DNA from: Muriicola marianensis
GTDB lineage: Bacteria > Bacteroidota > Bacteroidia > Flavobacteriales > Flavobacteriaceae
Assembly (NCBI RefSeq): GCF_014638095.1
Contig: NZ_BMFH01000001.1
Coordinates: forward strand, 2,303,227 to 2,367,226
Direction: 5' to 3'
DNA: 64,000 nt
Part shown: one piece after another, positions 26,816 through 37,826 of the stretch
Layout: every line of letters begins with the position of its first letter
How positions within the stretch are numbered: position 1 is the first letter of the stretch
Made by a program: the position numbers and the translations under genes
The notes under the pieces: model-generated
What the model was told of the DNA's origin: nothing
Seen by the model: only the letters and a program-made list of their open reading frames with translations
The model's database searches: none

Positions 26816-28663
26816 TTATTCTTTTGACAGGTAATATTTTTGCAGGGTGTAGAAAGCTTTCTTTTTTATGCCCTCCTCAGAGATCAGCCCTTTTCGGTTC
26901 CAGCCATCCTGGATTTTAGGGAGCATCCTGCGTGGCGACCTGAAGTCTACAAGGATCCAGGGAGACATGCCCCTCAATTGTTCAATAGAGCTAAGCATTT
27001 TGATGTTTTCTTCATAGAGGTATTCCTGGTAATCTTCTGTCCAACGGGTGTGTTTGTCTCCAAAATATCCTTGTTTCGCCCCGCCACCGAATTCGGATAT
27101 GAACACAGGTTTATTCTGTTGGATCTTCCAGCTTATTTTTTCGGCTTTGTCCGGAAGGCCGTCATACCAGCCGATGTACTGATTAAAGCTTAAAATGTCG
27201 GTTACCCGGGCAAAATCGTCCTCAATCGTCCTGACCCAGGGATCTCCCTGATATGAACTCTGTTCAAGTGCTGCACTGATCAGGCGTGTCGGGTCCAGCG
27301 ATCTCGTCAGTTCGGCCAGATCTGTCAGGAAACGGTTCCTCGCATTGCTTGTGGGTGTTTCATTGGCCATGGACCAGATAATGACAGATGCCCGGTTTCT
27401 GTCCCTCCTGATGAGTTCCTGTAACTGGTTGGCGGCGTTCTCATAGGTAGCCTCATTTTCCCAGGAGATAGTCCAGTAGACCGGAATTTCCTCCCAGACA
27501 AGAATGCCAAGTGAATCTGCGAGCCTGACCATGTGTTCGTTGTGAGGATAATGTGCAAGGCGCACAAAATTGCATCCCAGCTCTTTTGCCCAACCCAATA
27601 ACTGCCTGGCGTCTGCTTTGGAATGCGCACGGCCTCCCCTGATGGGACTCTCCTCATGAATGGAAATTCCTTTTAGGAAGACAGGACGGTCATTCAATAG
27701 TATATCCCTTCCTTTTACAGTAATGGTTCGAAATCCGACCATGTCTGTTATGGTGTCCTCCTTTGTATTGAAAATAACTTTATAAAGTTTAGGGTCATTT
27801 ACAGACCACAGCCTGAGTGAATCAACAGAAGTACGAAAAGATGCTTTGCCTTTTTCATCGGTCTTTAAGAGTACCGACTTACCGAGTTCGGGAATGTGTA
27901 CTTCTACTTCTGACCCGGACCGGTCTATACCGTTCAACTGTACCAGGCCGACAATATGCCCCGGATCGTCGCGCTCCAGTTGTATGCTAAAGCCCTCTAT
28001 GAATGTGGAAGGAGTTTCCAATAGGTTTACATCCCTTGTGATGCCCCCGTAATTCCACCAGTCGGTATTTACCGTAGGCACCCCGTCTTTCAGGCGTTTG
28101 TTGTCAACCTTTACAACCAGGGAATTGACAGTATCCTTCAACAGGGAAGTAATTTCAAAGGAAAATGGGGTGAAACCTCCGGTATGACTCCCAAGTTTCT
28201 GGCCGTTCAGATATACGTCAGCCTTGTAATTGGCTGCACCAAAGGAAAGAAAAACACGATTCGCAGGATCCTTTATAGTGGAATTGAAAAGCCTCCGATA
28301 CCAGACAGTTCCTTCGTAAAAGAATAGTTTCTCTTTTTGTGTATTCCAGTCGCCGGGAACATAAATGCTGTCACTGAGATCGAAGTCGTATTCGATAAGT
28401 TCTGACCGATCTCGGGGTTTGCTATCGGTAAAAAAGGCATTCCTGGATGTATCTTCCTGCTCCTCGAACGGTTCCAGCCTGTAATTGTAATAGCCATTTT
28501 CATAGGGGTCCACTATATATTTCCAATATCCGGATAAGGATTCCGAAGCCCTGACGTTGGGGTTGACATAGGGTGTCGCCTGAGAGAAGCAAGAGAGGGA
28601 AAGCAACAGGAATAAAGCAGGGCAGCCTATTGACAATATCGATTTGAAGCGCGCGAATGACAT
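26816..28663 (-). CDS. Secreted glycoside hydrolase family 2 enzyme
   Basis: A 615-residue enzyme with a signal peptide (cleavage near SCFSQA). Order: N-terminal sugar-binding jelly roll (about 35-215), immunoglobulin-like domain (215-315), TIM barrel (315-610). The acid/base is E435 in WSMANE and the nucleophile E524 in ISEFGGG, the GH2 catalytic pair; NFVRLAHYPH precedes them. The closest architecture is beta-glucuronidase/beta-galactosidase-like, but substrate cannot be told. A 55-codon membrane gene ends 1 bp upstream of this start. No SusC/SusD pair is nearby, so this is not a full polysaccharide-utilisation locus. Confidence 0.92.
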   Translation of the reverse strand: MSFARFKSILSIGCPALFLLLSLSCFSQATPYVNPNVRASESLSGYWKYIVDPYENGYYNYRLEPFEEQEDTSRNAFFTDSKPRDRSELIEYDFDLSDSIYVPGDWNTQKEKLFFYEGTVWYRRLFNSTIKDPANRVFLSFGAANYKADVYLNGQKLGSHTGGFTPFSFEITSLLKDTVNSLVVKVDNKRLKDGVPTVNTDWWNYGGITRDVNLLETPSTFIEGFSIQLERDDPGHIVGLVQLNGIDRSGSEVEVHIPELGKSVLLKTDEKGKASFRTSVDSLRLWSVNDPKLYKVIFNTKEDTITDMVGFRTITVKGRDILLNDRPVFLKGISIHEESPIRGGRAHSKADARQLLGWAKELGCNFVRLAHYPHNEHMVRLADSLGILVWEEIPVYWTISWENEATYENAANQLQELIRRDRNRASVIIWSMANETPTSNARNRFLTDLAELTRSLDPTRLISAALEQSSYQGDPWVRTIEDDFARVTDILSFNQYIGWYDGLPDKAEKISWKIQQNKPVFISEFGGGAKQGYFGDKHTRWTEDYQEYLYEENIKMLSSIEQLRGMSPWILVDFRSPRRMLPKIQDGWNRKGLISEEGIKKKAFYTLQKYYLSKE

Positions 28664-28664
28664 G

Positions 28665-28832
28665 TTAGTTTTTGTCCTTCAGAAAGGCATATGTAAATCC
28701 GTTTTGAAGGGTAAACCCAACGGCCAGTACACCGATCAGGATCTGGTATTGAGGATGATCCCCGACAAGGGAAGAGGCCAGCAGAATGACCGCTGCCCAG
28801 ATAAGGGCGTTTAAGATCAGAACTTTTTTCAT
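28665..28832 (-). CDS. 55-residue membrane protein, function unknown
   Basis: An open frame of 55 codons with ATG at 28832 and stop TAA at 28667-28665. The product begins MKKVLILNALIWAAV and has two hydrophobic segments (residues 4-22 and 30-48) separated by a polar GDHPQ turn, so it should be a small two-helix membrane protein. The GH2 start lies 1 bp after its stop on the same strand, so the two are probably co-transcribed. No family is recognised. Confidence 0.6.
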   Translation of the reverse strand: MKKVLILNALIWAAVILLASSLVGDHPQYQILIGVLAVGFTLQNGFTYAFLKDKN

Positions 28833-28930
28833 AGCATTGAAATGAGGATTATTATAAAAAAGCTGTTTATGGATAAAGAGGCTCCTGAATCAAATAATAA
28901 ATGGCGACCGGTTTGAGCATTCGTCTCAGG

Positions 28931-29695
28931 TCATTCTTGCACAAAATACACCCTGGCCCACTTGTGATTTTTCTTATCCGTTGTAAGGGTGTCTATTTTA
29001 ATTTTACTTCCTTTTTTGGCAACCCTTACGAATTGCGGCAATCTGTAATTATTTTCCTTTCTGGGTTTGTCTGCCCTGACATTGGCCCCTTTGATCAGAT
29101 CATAGGTCTCTCCTTCTTTGGGAGTACCCGCAATGATCCGGTCGCTGGTCAACCCGGGTGTAAAGTTTCCGAGGTAGAGCCAGTCGACAGCCGCGATTTT
29201 TTGCTCTTCATTAGTTGTGGCGAATTCAGTGGCATTAGCGGTTTGTTCATCGATCTTATCGATGATCTGTAAGGCGTTTCTCTGAATATCAGAGAGATGG
29301 GATAGTTGAACTGAATCTCCGGGATTCAGGTCGATGTTTTCAAGCACCCGATTTACTACGTTTTTGATCGCTGTGTCCCTTGTGCCTATATCGACCAGGA
29401 CGTCCATCAAATGGGGCTTTCCCGGGGCGAGGATCATCTGGGCCGCGATCTGGGGATCATCGTCTTTTTTTAACATATAAATGGCATAGGCACCCATCTT
29501 GGAGGTGGTAATATCCTTATCTGCGATCATTTCCATAAAGGGTTGCATGGCAGAAACATTGGCGATCTGACTTTCGATCTGGGTGAGGCTCCTGTTAAAG
29601 AAATATCCCATTACGGCGACAAGGACAGGGGTGAGGAGCAAAATGATGGACTGGGTGATCTCCCAGGCTGATTTTGATTTCTTGGTTTCAGACAT
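28931..29695 (-). CDS. Membrane-anchored protein of unknown function
   Basis: A 254-residue protein with a single N-terminal helix (about residues 12-30, SIILLLTPVLVAVMGYFF) and a large C-terminal soluble part. The middle is helical with many charged residues. The last about 70 residues (from DLIKGANVRADKP to WARVYFVQE) look like a small beta-barrel, SH3-like, but the match is weak. No family is recognised. It lies in a minus-strand run of unrelated accessory genes. Confidence 0.65.
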   Translation of the reverse strand: MSETKKSKSAWEITQSIILLLTPVLVAVMGYFFNRSLTQIESQIANVSAMQPFMEMIADKDITTSKMGAYAIYMLKKDDDPQIAAQMILAPGKPHLMDVLVDIGTRDTAIKNVVNRVLENIDLNPGDSVQLSHLSDIQRNALQIIDKIDEQTANATEFATTNEEQKIAAVDWLYLGNFTPGLTSDRIIAGTPKEGETYDLIKGANVRADKPRKENNYRLPQFVRVAKKGSKIKIDTLTTDKKNHKWARVYFVQE

Positions 29696-29812
29696 CGGTG
29701 TGTTGGTTTTTAGGTTTATATATGATGAAAGGTTCGTTGGAGCTCGATTTTGATAGGATCATTTGATATCTGACCTGAGATAATGAATGACCTGGAGAAC
29801 GAGTTTCAGACT

Positions 29813-30232
29813 TCATTTTTTTGATATTCTGCTGCCTAATTTTCCGCCTAACCAACCCATTGGGATATAGGCCAGGACGAGGTCGAGGGTCGAGAACCAG
29901 CCCGGAGCCGGCAGATTGATCACGTTGATGATCCCTCCCGCAAGAAAAGCCACCCCTATGACCATGGCGAACAGCATTTTCCTGTTGGCGGCTATCCTGG
30001 CGGCGAAATACGCCCCGACGAACGTCCCTATGGCATGTGCCAGGAATGGGAAGATAAAGTGCTTGGGTTCAAAGAGCGACATACTCTCGGCAAGTCCTTC
30101 CATGGTACTTACATCGGCTCCTTCGGGCAGGGAGATAACCCTGCCGTTCAGGGAGATAAAGAACATGTTTACGGCGCTGCCTATGACCAGTCCCGCGATA
30201 ACAGCTAAAATATTCCTGAAGATGGGATTCAT
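29813..30232 (-). CDS. Four-helix membrane protein, function unknown
   Basis: A 139-residue integral membrane protein with helices at about 7-27, 60-80, 86-104 and 112-130. The Gly-rich helix starts (LAHAIGTFVGAYFAARIAANR) resemble small hypothetical membrane proteins common in flavobacteria. No catalytic motif is visible. Confidence 0.7.
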   Translation of the reverse strand: MNPIFRNILAVIAGLVIGSAVNMFFISLNGRVISLPEGADVSTMEGLAESMSLFEPKHFIFPFLAHAIGTFVGAYFAARIAANRKMLFAMVIGVAFLAGGIINVINLPAPGWFSTLDLVLAYIPMGWLGGKLGSRISKK

Positions 30233-30342
30233 GGTGGTTGGTTTTTGTTGTTGACTGATTCAGGGCAGGATCTTCCCAACCCCTTTTGTTAAAATTAGGG
30301 ATTTTATCCTAAACGGTAATAACATTTATGAGGGTTCCGGTG

Positions 30343-30822
30343 TCAGAACTTCCTTTCTTTCAGGAGTTTTCTGATCAGGACGATCTGTCCGAGATGGTAA
30401 TGGCTGTGTTCTACCAACCCGTAGAGATTACGTTCATAGGAGCCGTACTTCGGGTCTGAAAAGATCTCGTCCAGCTTTTTATCGGACAGGTTTCGGGCCA
30501 GTCGGCCAAAGGTCCGGGCATCCTCCCAGACCTCTTCGAGAAAAACATTCCAGCCTTCCCGTGAGTTGATTTCAGGGACGTCAAAGCTTACAGCATCTTT
30601 TCCTTCCAGGGGCTGCCCCTGCAATACCCGGTTCACCACCTTGATAAAATAATTGATATGGTAGACCAACTCTGAAATGGAGTGCAAGGAGGCTATTTTC
30701 TGATGGGCCTCTTCCCAGGTGAGTCCTTCCAGGGCACCCTGCAGGTTGACGGCGGTCCAGTTTCCCCCAAAGTGGAGGTCCTCGAGGTTCTTTGCGATGA
30801 AGGAAGTCTGTTTATTCGACAT
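30343..30822 (-). CDS. DinB-like four-helix protein
   Basis: A 159-residue soluble protein with the DinB/YfiT-like pattern. An early helix reads ISELVYHINYF, and the C-terminal helix carries HSHYHLGQIVLIRK; these histidines form the probable metal triad. Members include thiol transferases (BSTs), but most are of unknown function. No partner gene is adjacent. Confidence 0.8.
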   Translation of the reverse strand: MSNKQTSFIAKNLEDLHFGGNWTAVNLQGALEGLTWEEAHQKIASLHSISELVYHINYFIKVVNRVLQGQPLEGKDAVSFDVPEINSREGWNVFLEEVWEDARTFGRLARNLSDKKLDEIFSDPKYGSYERNLYGLVEHSHYHLGQIVLIRKLLKERKF

Positions 30823-30900
30823 AAAAAAGCCGTTTCCAACCCACTCTAAAAAAGACCCGTTCTTTCTTAAGCGAAGTTTTTTAAGACGCCGGGAGTGTAT

Positions 30901-31488
30901 TTATTTCCCGCGGTAATAATTCAAAAGTATGGAATCCATCTCTTTTTTTCCGCCGATGATGTCTTCGACGGTCTTCCAGGTAGAATCATTAACCAAAGCC
31001 CTGAGGGGTTGTTTCTTTTCAGATATCAGGTTAAAAACCTTGCGAAGTTCGGCATCCCATACCTCGTGGTAACGCAAAAGATCATCCGGAAATACCACTT
31101 TCCGATCTGTACCTTCATCCACTCCCGTGAAAGGTTCCTGTAAGTTCAAATATCCGTAATCATCTGTGAGTTGTTCCCCTTTTTTGATGTCGCGGATGGC
31201 GATCTCGAATTCGTAGGCGGTGGAGAGGCAATTCGACCTGAAACTGTGGTTGACGTAGCGCCCCAGATCCCAGCAAAGGACATAATGTCCCTTATTATTC
31301 CTGTAGGTGTAGGTGTCAAGGATAGTCTTGTAGATGGGAGGCATCTTTTCGTATTGTGCAGAGGTGAACTCCCTGTCGAGCGCATCCAGTACCCAGGTAA
31401 TGGTGCCGGCCGGGATATCCCTGGTGGCCACCACGCCGTAGCCTATGGTCTTATTTATAAATCGCAGTTCCGTATCAGGGTGGATCAT
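30901..31488 (-). CDS. SET-domain protein (putative lysine methyltransferase)
   Basis: A 195-residue protein that is mostly one SET domain. Visible motifs are GYGVVATRDIPAGT at the N-terminus, the AdoMet/knot segment RYVNHSFRSNCL (N80, H81, S82), and GEQLTDDYGY (Y111), matching the NHSxxPN and GEELxxxY signatures. A post-SET cysteine cluster is not obvious. It is likely an S-adenosylmethionine-dependent protein methyltransferase; the target is unknown. Bacterial SET proteins of this type occur sporadically. Confidence 0.85.
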   Translation of the reverse strand: MIHPDTELRFINKTIGYGVVATRDIPAGTITWVLDALDREFTSAQYEKMPPIYKTILDTYTYRNNKGHYVLCWDLGRYVNHSFRSNCLSTAYEFEIAIRDIKKGEQLTDDYGYLNLQEPFTGVDEGTDRKVVFPDDLLRYHEVWDAELRKVFNLISEKKQPLRALVNDSTWKTVEDIIGGKKEMDSILLNYYRGK

Positions 31489-31546
31489 AATATTGGGGAT
31501 AATGGATGACCTGATTAAATGTACTTATCATTTAGATTCGCCCGAC

Positions 31547-32107
31547 CTACCTAACCGCCTTTTTTTTGAGAAAATTTCTCAGCAGGAAAAGTGCTACGGA
31601 GGTGGTAATGGCCATGGTCACGGCTATGCTGTTAAAGGCGATGTCCTGGGGGTCGAATACTCTGTTGGGCAGGAAGAACTGTATCCCTTCATCCAGGGCA
31701 CCCAGCAATACGCCGCAAATCCAGGCGGTAATAGCGGGCTTCCAAATCCTGTTTTCTGTTGCGTATCTTTTTCCGAATGCCTTGTGCAGAAGTACGGCAA
31801 GTACGCTGTATTCGATAAGGTGGCTGCGTTCAGGAGCACCCAGCCTGAAAAAGAACATGACATAGACCGCTGCTATACCGATCAGAAAGGCGTATTCTAC
31901 TGCACCGGGTCTCCGGATCAATCCGTGCAGCAGCACAGCCACGGCAACCAACAACATACCCGATAAAAATATCACTGCCTGAACATTCTGGTCTCTCAGT
32001 TCATTAGCCAGAGGCTGACCTATAAAGAGGGTGGACAGGATCGTCAGATAAACCACCATAACTGCTATCCACAGATGCTTCTCCTTTATTTCTGTTATTC
32101 TGAACAT
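31547..32107 (-). CDS. VanZ-like membrane protein
   Basis: A 186-residue integral membrane protein with five or six helices. The C-terminal segment DEGIQFFLPNRVFDPQDIAFN is the VanZ-family signature. VanZ domains are associated with low-level teicoplanin resistance and with envelope functions, but most members are uncharacterised. Confidence 0.85.
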   Translation of the reverse strand: MFRITEIKEKHLWIAVMVVYLTILSTLFIGQPLANELRDQNVQAVIFLSGMLLVAVAVLLHGLIRRPGAVEYAFLIGIAAVYVMFFFRLGAPERSHLIEYSVLAVLLHKAFGKRYATENRIWKPAITAWICGVLLGALDEGIQFFLPNRVFDPQDIAFNSIAVTMAITTSVALFLLRNFLKKKAVR

Positions 32108-32151
32108 AGATGCCTTTTGAGAATTCTGAAGATTTCAGCTTTACTCTTATT

Positions 32152-32721
32152 TTATTTGCTATCTGAACTGAGCTTCTTTGCGATCCGTTGAATGGTTTTC
32201 CAATTCCTGGTCGTGACCCCTTTTCCATAAATTCTTTCGACCAGGGCCATTGCTTTTGGCGTATCGCTCTTGTTGAGATCCAGTATGCTATAAAGAACTT
32301 GCCCACTCTGCCTCAGGATTTTAAAAGATCCGTCCTCGCTGCTCATGGGGTATTCATTTGTATCTTTGACCGTATTGCCGAGGAACGTAACGTAACAGCG
32401 GGTCTTTTCGTTCAACTCCTCGTCTCGGAAGGGTTCTGTTTTGGACATACCCTTAAGAATTTCGGCATCCAAAACTTGTGTGGGTATCTCAAAAGCAAAC
32501 ACCTCCCTCAGGTGAGAGGAGATGTGATCCTGAATACTTGCAGTATCGTGATTGTCTGACAGGAAAATCACATTACCCGAATTCAAAATAGTTATAACTC
32601 CTGTATACCCCATATTTTGCATTTCCTTTTTTAATTGGGCCATAGGCATCTTGTGGTGACCTCCCACGTTGATGCCTCTCAGAAGGGCTATATAGGTCTT
32701 TGATGAAGTTTTCGATACCAT
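32152..32721 (-). CDS. DUF1697 protein
   Basis: A 189-residue soluble protein with the DUF1697 start YIALLRGINVGGHHKMPMAQL and the middle segment TILNSGNVIF. It ends ARNWKTIQRI-like (TTRNWKTIQRIA). The function of the family is unknown. A near-perfect -7 box (TATCTTTT) lies upstream on the minus strand. Confidence 0.88.
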   Translation of the reverse strand: MVSKTSSKTYIALLRGINVGGHHKMPMAQLKKEMQNMGYTGVITILNSGNVIFLSDNHDTASIQDHISSHLREVFAFEIPTQVLDAEILKGMSKTEPFRDEELNEKTRCYVTFLGNTVKDTNEYPMSSEDGSFKILRQSGQVLYSILDLNKSDTPKAMALVERIYGKGVTTRNWKTIQRIAKKLSSDSK

Positions 32722-32842
32722 CGATCTGAGGTAGATTTGTTACTCCTCAAAAGATACAGAGATAATCTTATATCAGTTGAATAATTCGCTTCGGAATACC
32801 TTTGAGTACCCCACCCTGAGAGAAGATCGGAAAACTACATGA

Positions 32843-35206
<2,364 letters not shown>

Positions 35207-35228
35207 ATCTCAGCATCGATATATATGG

Positions 35229-35256
35229 AAAATGGCCCCTTTTGGGGCCATTTTTT
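35229..35256 (+). terminator. Intrinsic terminator after katG
   Basis: A perfect 11-bp stem (AAAATGGCCCC / GGGGCCATTTT) with a TTTT loop and a T-run on the plus strand. The minus-strand DUF6090 gene ends at 35272, so it may serve both directions. The stem arms are identical to those of the hairpin at 36123-36148. Confidence 0.88.
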
Positions 35257-35271
35257 GTGCTCTTTTTTGAC

Positions 35272-36042
35272 TTAAGAATCTACTTCAAAGTCGATCAGCG
35301 AACGTATTGTCTTGATCTTTTCCAGCAGGGGCATGTAGTGCTCTCCCTCTACACTGATACTCGTAATGATAAAGGTGAGAATGTTGTTCTCAAATTCACG
35401 GCTTCTAAACATCTCCATGTTGCTGTAAAATACGTCGGATTTCTCTATTCCCATTATCTTGTTGCTGATCCCTGTTTGATCAAAAACGGTTCTGATGCTG
35501 GCGTTGTTTCTGCGAAACATATCCCTGATCTTTTCCCGCTCTAATCTCAGATCCTGTTCCTGTATTTTGATGCTTTCCAGGAACGAGCTCCACGAAGCGA
35601 GGTGAATCCTCAAGTCGTCGTTAGAAATATCCCGAAGGCTACCGGAACTGATCATCTCATTCAAAACGGCGTTGTTCGGGTAATAGGCGATTTCATAAGC
35701 GAAGGAATTATATCCCAGTTGGGAGAGCGTTTCTTCCAGATCAGAGGAAGGATTTTTATCAATCACGGAAAGGATCTTTTTTGCAGCCTCGTAATTCTTC
35801 CTGTTCACCTCCATGAGAGTTTCCAGTTTTTTCTGGCTCACCAAAAACTCTGATTGCAGGCTCTTGAGGTAGGTCTGTTCTTTTTTTCTGAGGATACGGT
35901 CCTCGTTGTAGTTGTTAATACTAAGGGCGATCAGAATGCCTATGACCACCAGGATGATCTCACCAATGGCGTATTTTAAATATTGTCCGGCCTTGTTTTT
36001 CTCGATGAGATTATAACGTATGCGTCTGAAAAATTTGATCAT
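35272..36042 (-). CDS. DUF6090 family membrane-anchored protein
   Basis: A 256-residue protein that starts with a short basic region (MIKFFRRIRYNLIEKNK), a helix YAIGEIILVVIGILIALSINN, and a long helical, charged ectodomain with coiled-coil character. This start is diagnostic of DUF6090, common and often multi-copy in Flavobacteriia; function unknown. It is flanked by two hairpins with identical stems (35229 and 36123). Confidence 0.85.
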   Translation of the reverse strand: MIKFFRRIRYNLIEKNKAGQYLKYAIGEIILVVIGILIALSINNYNEDRILRKKEQTYLKSLQSEFLVSQKKLETLMEVNRKNYEAAKKILSVIDKNPSSDLEETLSQLGYNSFAYEIAYYPNNAVLNEMISSGSLRDISNDDLRIHLASWSSFLESIKIQEQDLRLEREKIRDMFRRNNASIRTVFDQTGISNKIMGIEKSDVFYSNMEMFRSREFENNILTFIITSISVEGEHYMPLLEKIKTIRSLIDFEVDS

Positions 36043-36122
36043 ATGTATTAGGTGATCGGTTTAAGGGTGAAAGTAAAAAAAAACGCATTAGCAGAAACCC
36101 ATATTTCAATTAGGATAAACAG

Positions 36123-36148
36123 AAAATGGCCCCAACCGGGGCCATTTT
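36123..36148 (-). terminator. Terminator-like hairpin after the NTF2-like lipoprotein gene
   Basis: A perfect 11-bp stem AAAATGGCCCC / GGGGCCATTTT with a 4-nt loop, 18 bp past the end of the gene at 36167. The T-run on the minus strand is only four long. Confidence 0.75.
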
Positions 36149-36166
36149 ATAGTCTTAAACGGGAAT

Positions 36167-36730
36167 TTATTCCTCTGCAACCTGTACAGCCAGGCCGTTT
36201 ACGTCAAAGTAGTCGGAGGCAGCGGCGATCTTACCCTCATCATTTACTGAGATGATGGCGTAGAATTTGACACCTACGGGCTTGCCGGTTGCGGTATGGG
36301 TGGCATTCCAGGTACCATACACCCTTATATTGTTGGATTCCGTGGTAGCGGTGGCTTCAGGGAAGACCGAACCGGACCAGTAGCCACCTTCGGTTGCATT
36401 GGGTGTGGACACCCCGGGAGTAAAGCTGATGTCGTCAAAATTCTCGTGATAGTTCTTCAGGGCAGCCAGCAGGTCGTCCTTCCCTAACCATTGGTTGCCG
36501 TTGAACTGGGGCGGGCTCCATTGAAGGGTATCCGCCAGCAGGTTGGTAAGGGTTTCCAGATTTTCGGCTTCGTGGGCCTTGTAAAAGGCCGTGATGATGG
36601 CTACTTTGGAATCGAAGGCAGCGTAGTCAGGAGCTTCGGCAGCATCCATCTGCTCTTCAGATGCAGCCTGTTTGCAAGCAGAGAGGGCGAGTAAGCCCAG
36701 TACCGCAAGGGTAATGAATCGTGTTCTCAT
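36167..36730 (-). CDS. NTF2-like (SnoaL-type) lipoprotein
   Basis: A 187-residue protein with lipobox LSAC (C19) followed by an acidic linker and one NTF2-like domain: helix AAFDSKVAIITAFYKAHEAENLE, LADTLQWSPPQF, then a twisted beta sheet with YGTWNATHTATGKPVGVKFYAII. Such domains bind small ligands or act as enzymes; no catalytic residues can be named. It ends in a hairpin terminator. Confidence 0.82.
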   Translation of the reverse strand: MRTRFITLAVLGLLALSACKQAASEEQMDAAEAPDYAAFDSKVAIITAFYKAHEAENLETLTNLLADTLQWSPPQFNGNQWLGKDDLLAALKNYHENFDDISFTPGVSTPNATEGGYWSGSVFPEATATTESNNIRVYGTWNATHTATGKPVGVKFYAIISVNDEGKIAAASDYFDVNGLAVQVAEE

Positions 36731-36822
36731 GGGTTGGTTATTTAATTGGTTTATAATGGTTTAAGGTACAAAAAATATAGAACCGAAAGGCATCCTTTTT
36801 TTAATGCCCGTAAGATTTATTG

Positions 36823-37737
36823 TCAGTTGCTATAGACCCTTACATAATCCACTTCCATGATTCCCTCTGTAAAGGATGCAGGAATTTCACCACCCAGATT
36901 ACCCCCCATAGCCACATTCAGCAGCAGGTAATGAGGGTTGTCATAGGGTTTGTCTGTGGTATTAGACAGTTCATGGACCAGGGTATCATCTACGTAGATC
37001 CTCATATATTCCTCGTCCCATTGCAGAATGTACAGGTGGAATTCCTCTGTGGAACCGGGATTAGGGATAGTTGATCCCTCTGTTTGATAAGCGCCAGTTT
37101 GGGTGTTTCCCCAGTGGAAGTATCCCAGGGAAGTGTTTTTATCCCACCCCCTTTGTTCCATGATATCGATCTCCCCACAAGCTGGCCAGCCCACGCTGCC
37201 ATATTCAGACCCAAAATAGTTTCCGGTCTCGTCAATATTGGCGCCCAGAGTCCAGATAGCAGGCCACGTACCCCCGGGTGACGGGAGTTTAGCCCTGACC
37301 TCCACCCGGCCGTAGGTAAAGGCGAATTTTGAATTCAATCGGGCTGAGGTAAAGGATTTAGTTATCCCATCAGAAGTATATTTTTCACGTAAAGCCCTAA
37401 TCTTCAGAGTGCCGTCGCTGACATAGGAATTTTCCGGTCTTGCCGTGTAATGTTGTTTTTCTGCGTTAAACCAATGGCCTTTTGCCGGACCGACGACCTG
37501 GTAGTGCCATTTCTCAGGGTCCGGTCTGCCCTCGTATTCGAATTCATCGGAAAAGATCAGGGAGAGCGTATCAAGATGCTCCGATTTATGGTCAGATGTG
37601 ATGTCATTGGCGGATCCGTTTCTGGTCTCAGCACCCATTGGGATGTCAATAACGGATTCATTGCCTGTAGAGGAGCTGGAGGAAATTAGGAAGATAGACA
37701 GCAGGATTATACTGAGAAGGACTTTAGTATGGTTCAT
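36823..37737 (-). CDS. Glycoside hydrolase family 16, laminarinase-like
   Basis: A 304-residue exported enzyme with an N-terminal hydrophobic signal segment and a Ser/Asn-rich linker, then one GH16 beta-jelly roll. The catalytic signature is GEIDIMEQRG with E189 as nucleophile, D191, and E194 as acid/base, the beta-bulge type found in bacterial beta-1,3-glucanases. Trp-rich substrate cleft segments WPAIWTLG and WHYQVVGP are present. It would hydrolyse laminarin or a related glucan. It has no CBM and no T9SS sorting domain. No SusC/D pair is adjacent. Confidence 0.93.
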   Translation of the reverse strand: MNHTKVLLSIILLSIFLISSSSSTGNESVIDIPMGAETRNGSANDITSDHKSEHLDTLSLIFSDEFEYEGRPDPEKWHYQVVGPAKGHWFNAEKQHYTARPENSYVSDGTLKIRALREKYTSDGITKSFTSARLNSKFAFTYGRVEVRAKLPSPGGTWPAIWTLGANIDETGNYFGSEYGSVGWPACGEIDIMEQRGWDKNTSLGYFHWGNTQTGAYQTEGSTIPNPGSTEEFHLYILQWDEEYMRIYVDDTLVHELSNTTDKPYDNPHYLLLNVAMGGNLGGEIPASFTEGIMEVDYVRVYSN

Positions 37738-37826
37738 CGGAGATTCAAAATTTTAAGTCACCAATGATACTCAATTTTTCCGGGAGTTAGGGTATGGTAT
37801 TTCCAGGCACCTGAGTTTTGTAAGTC

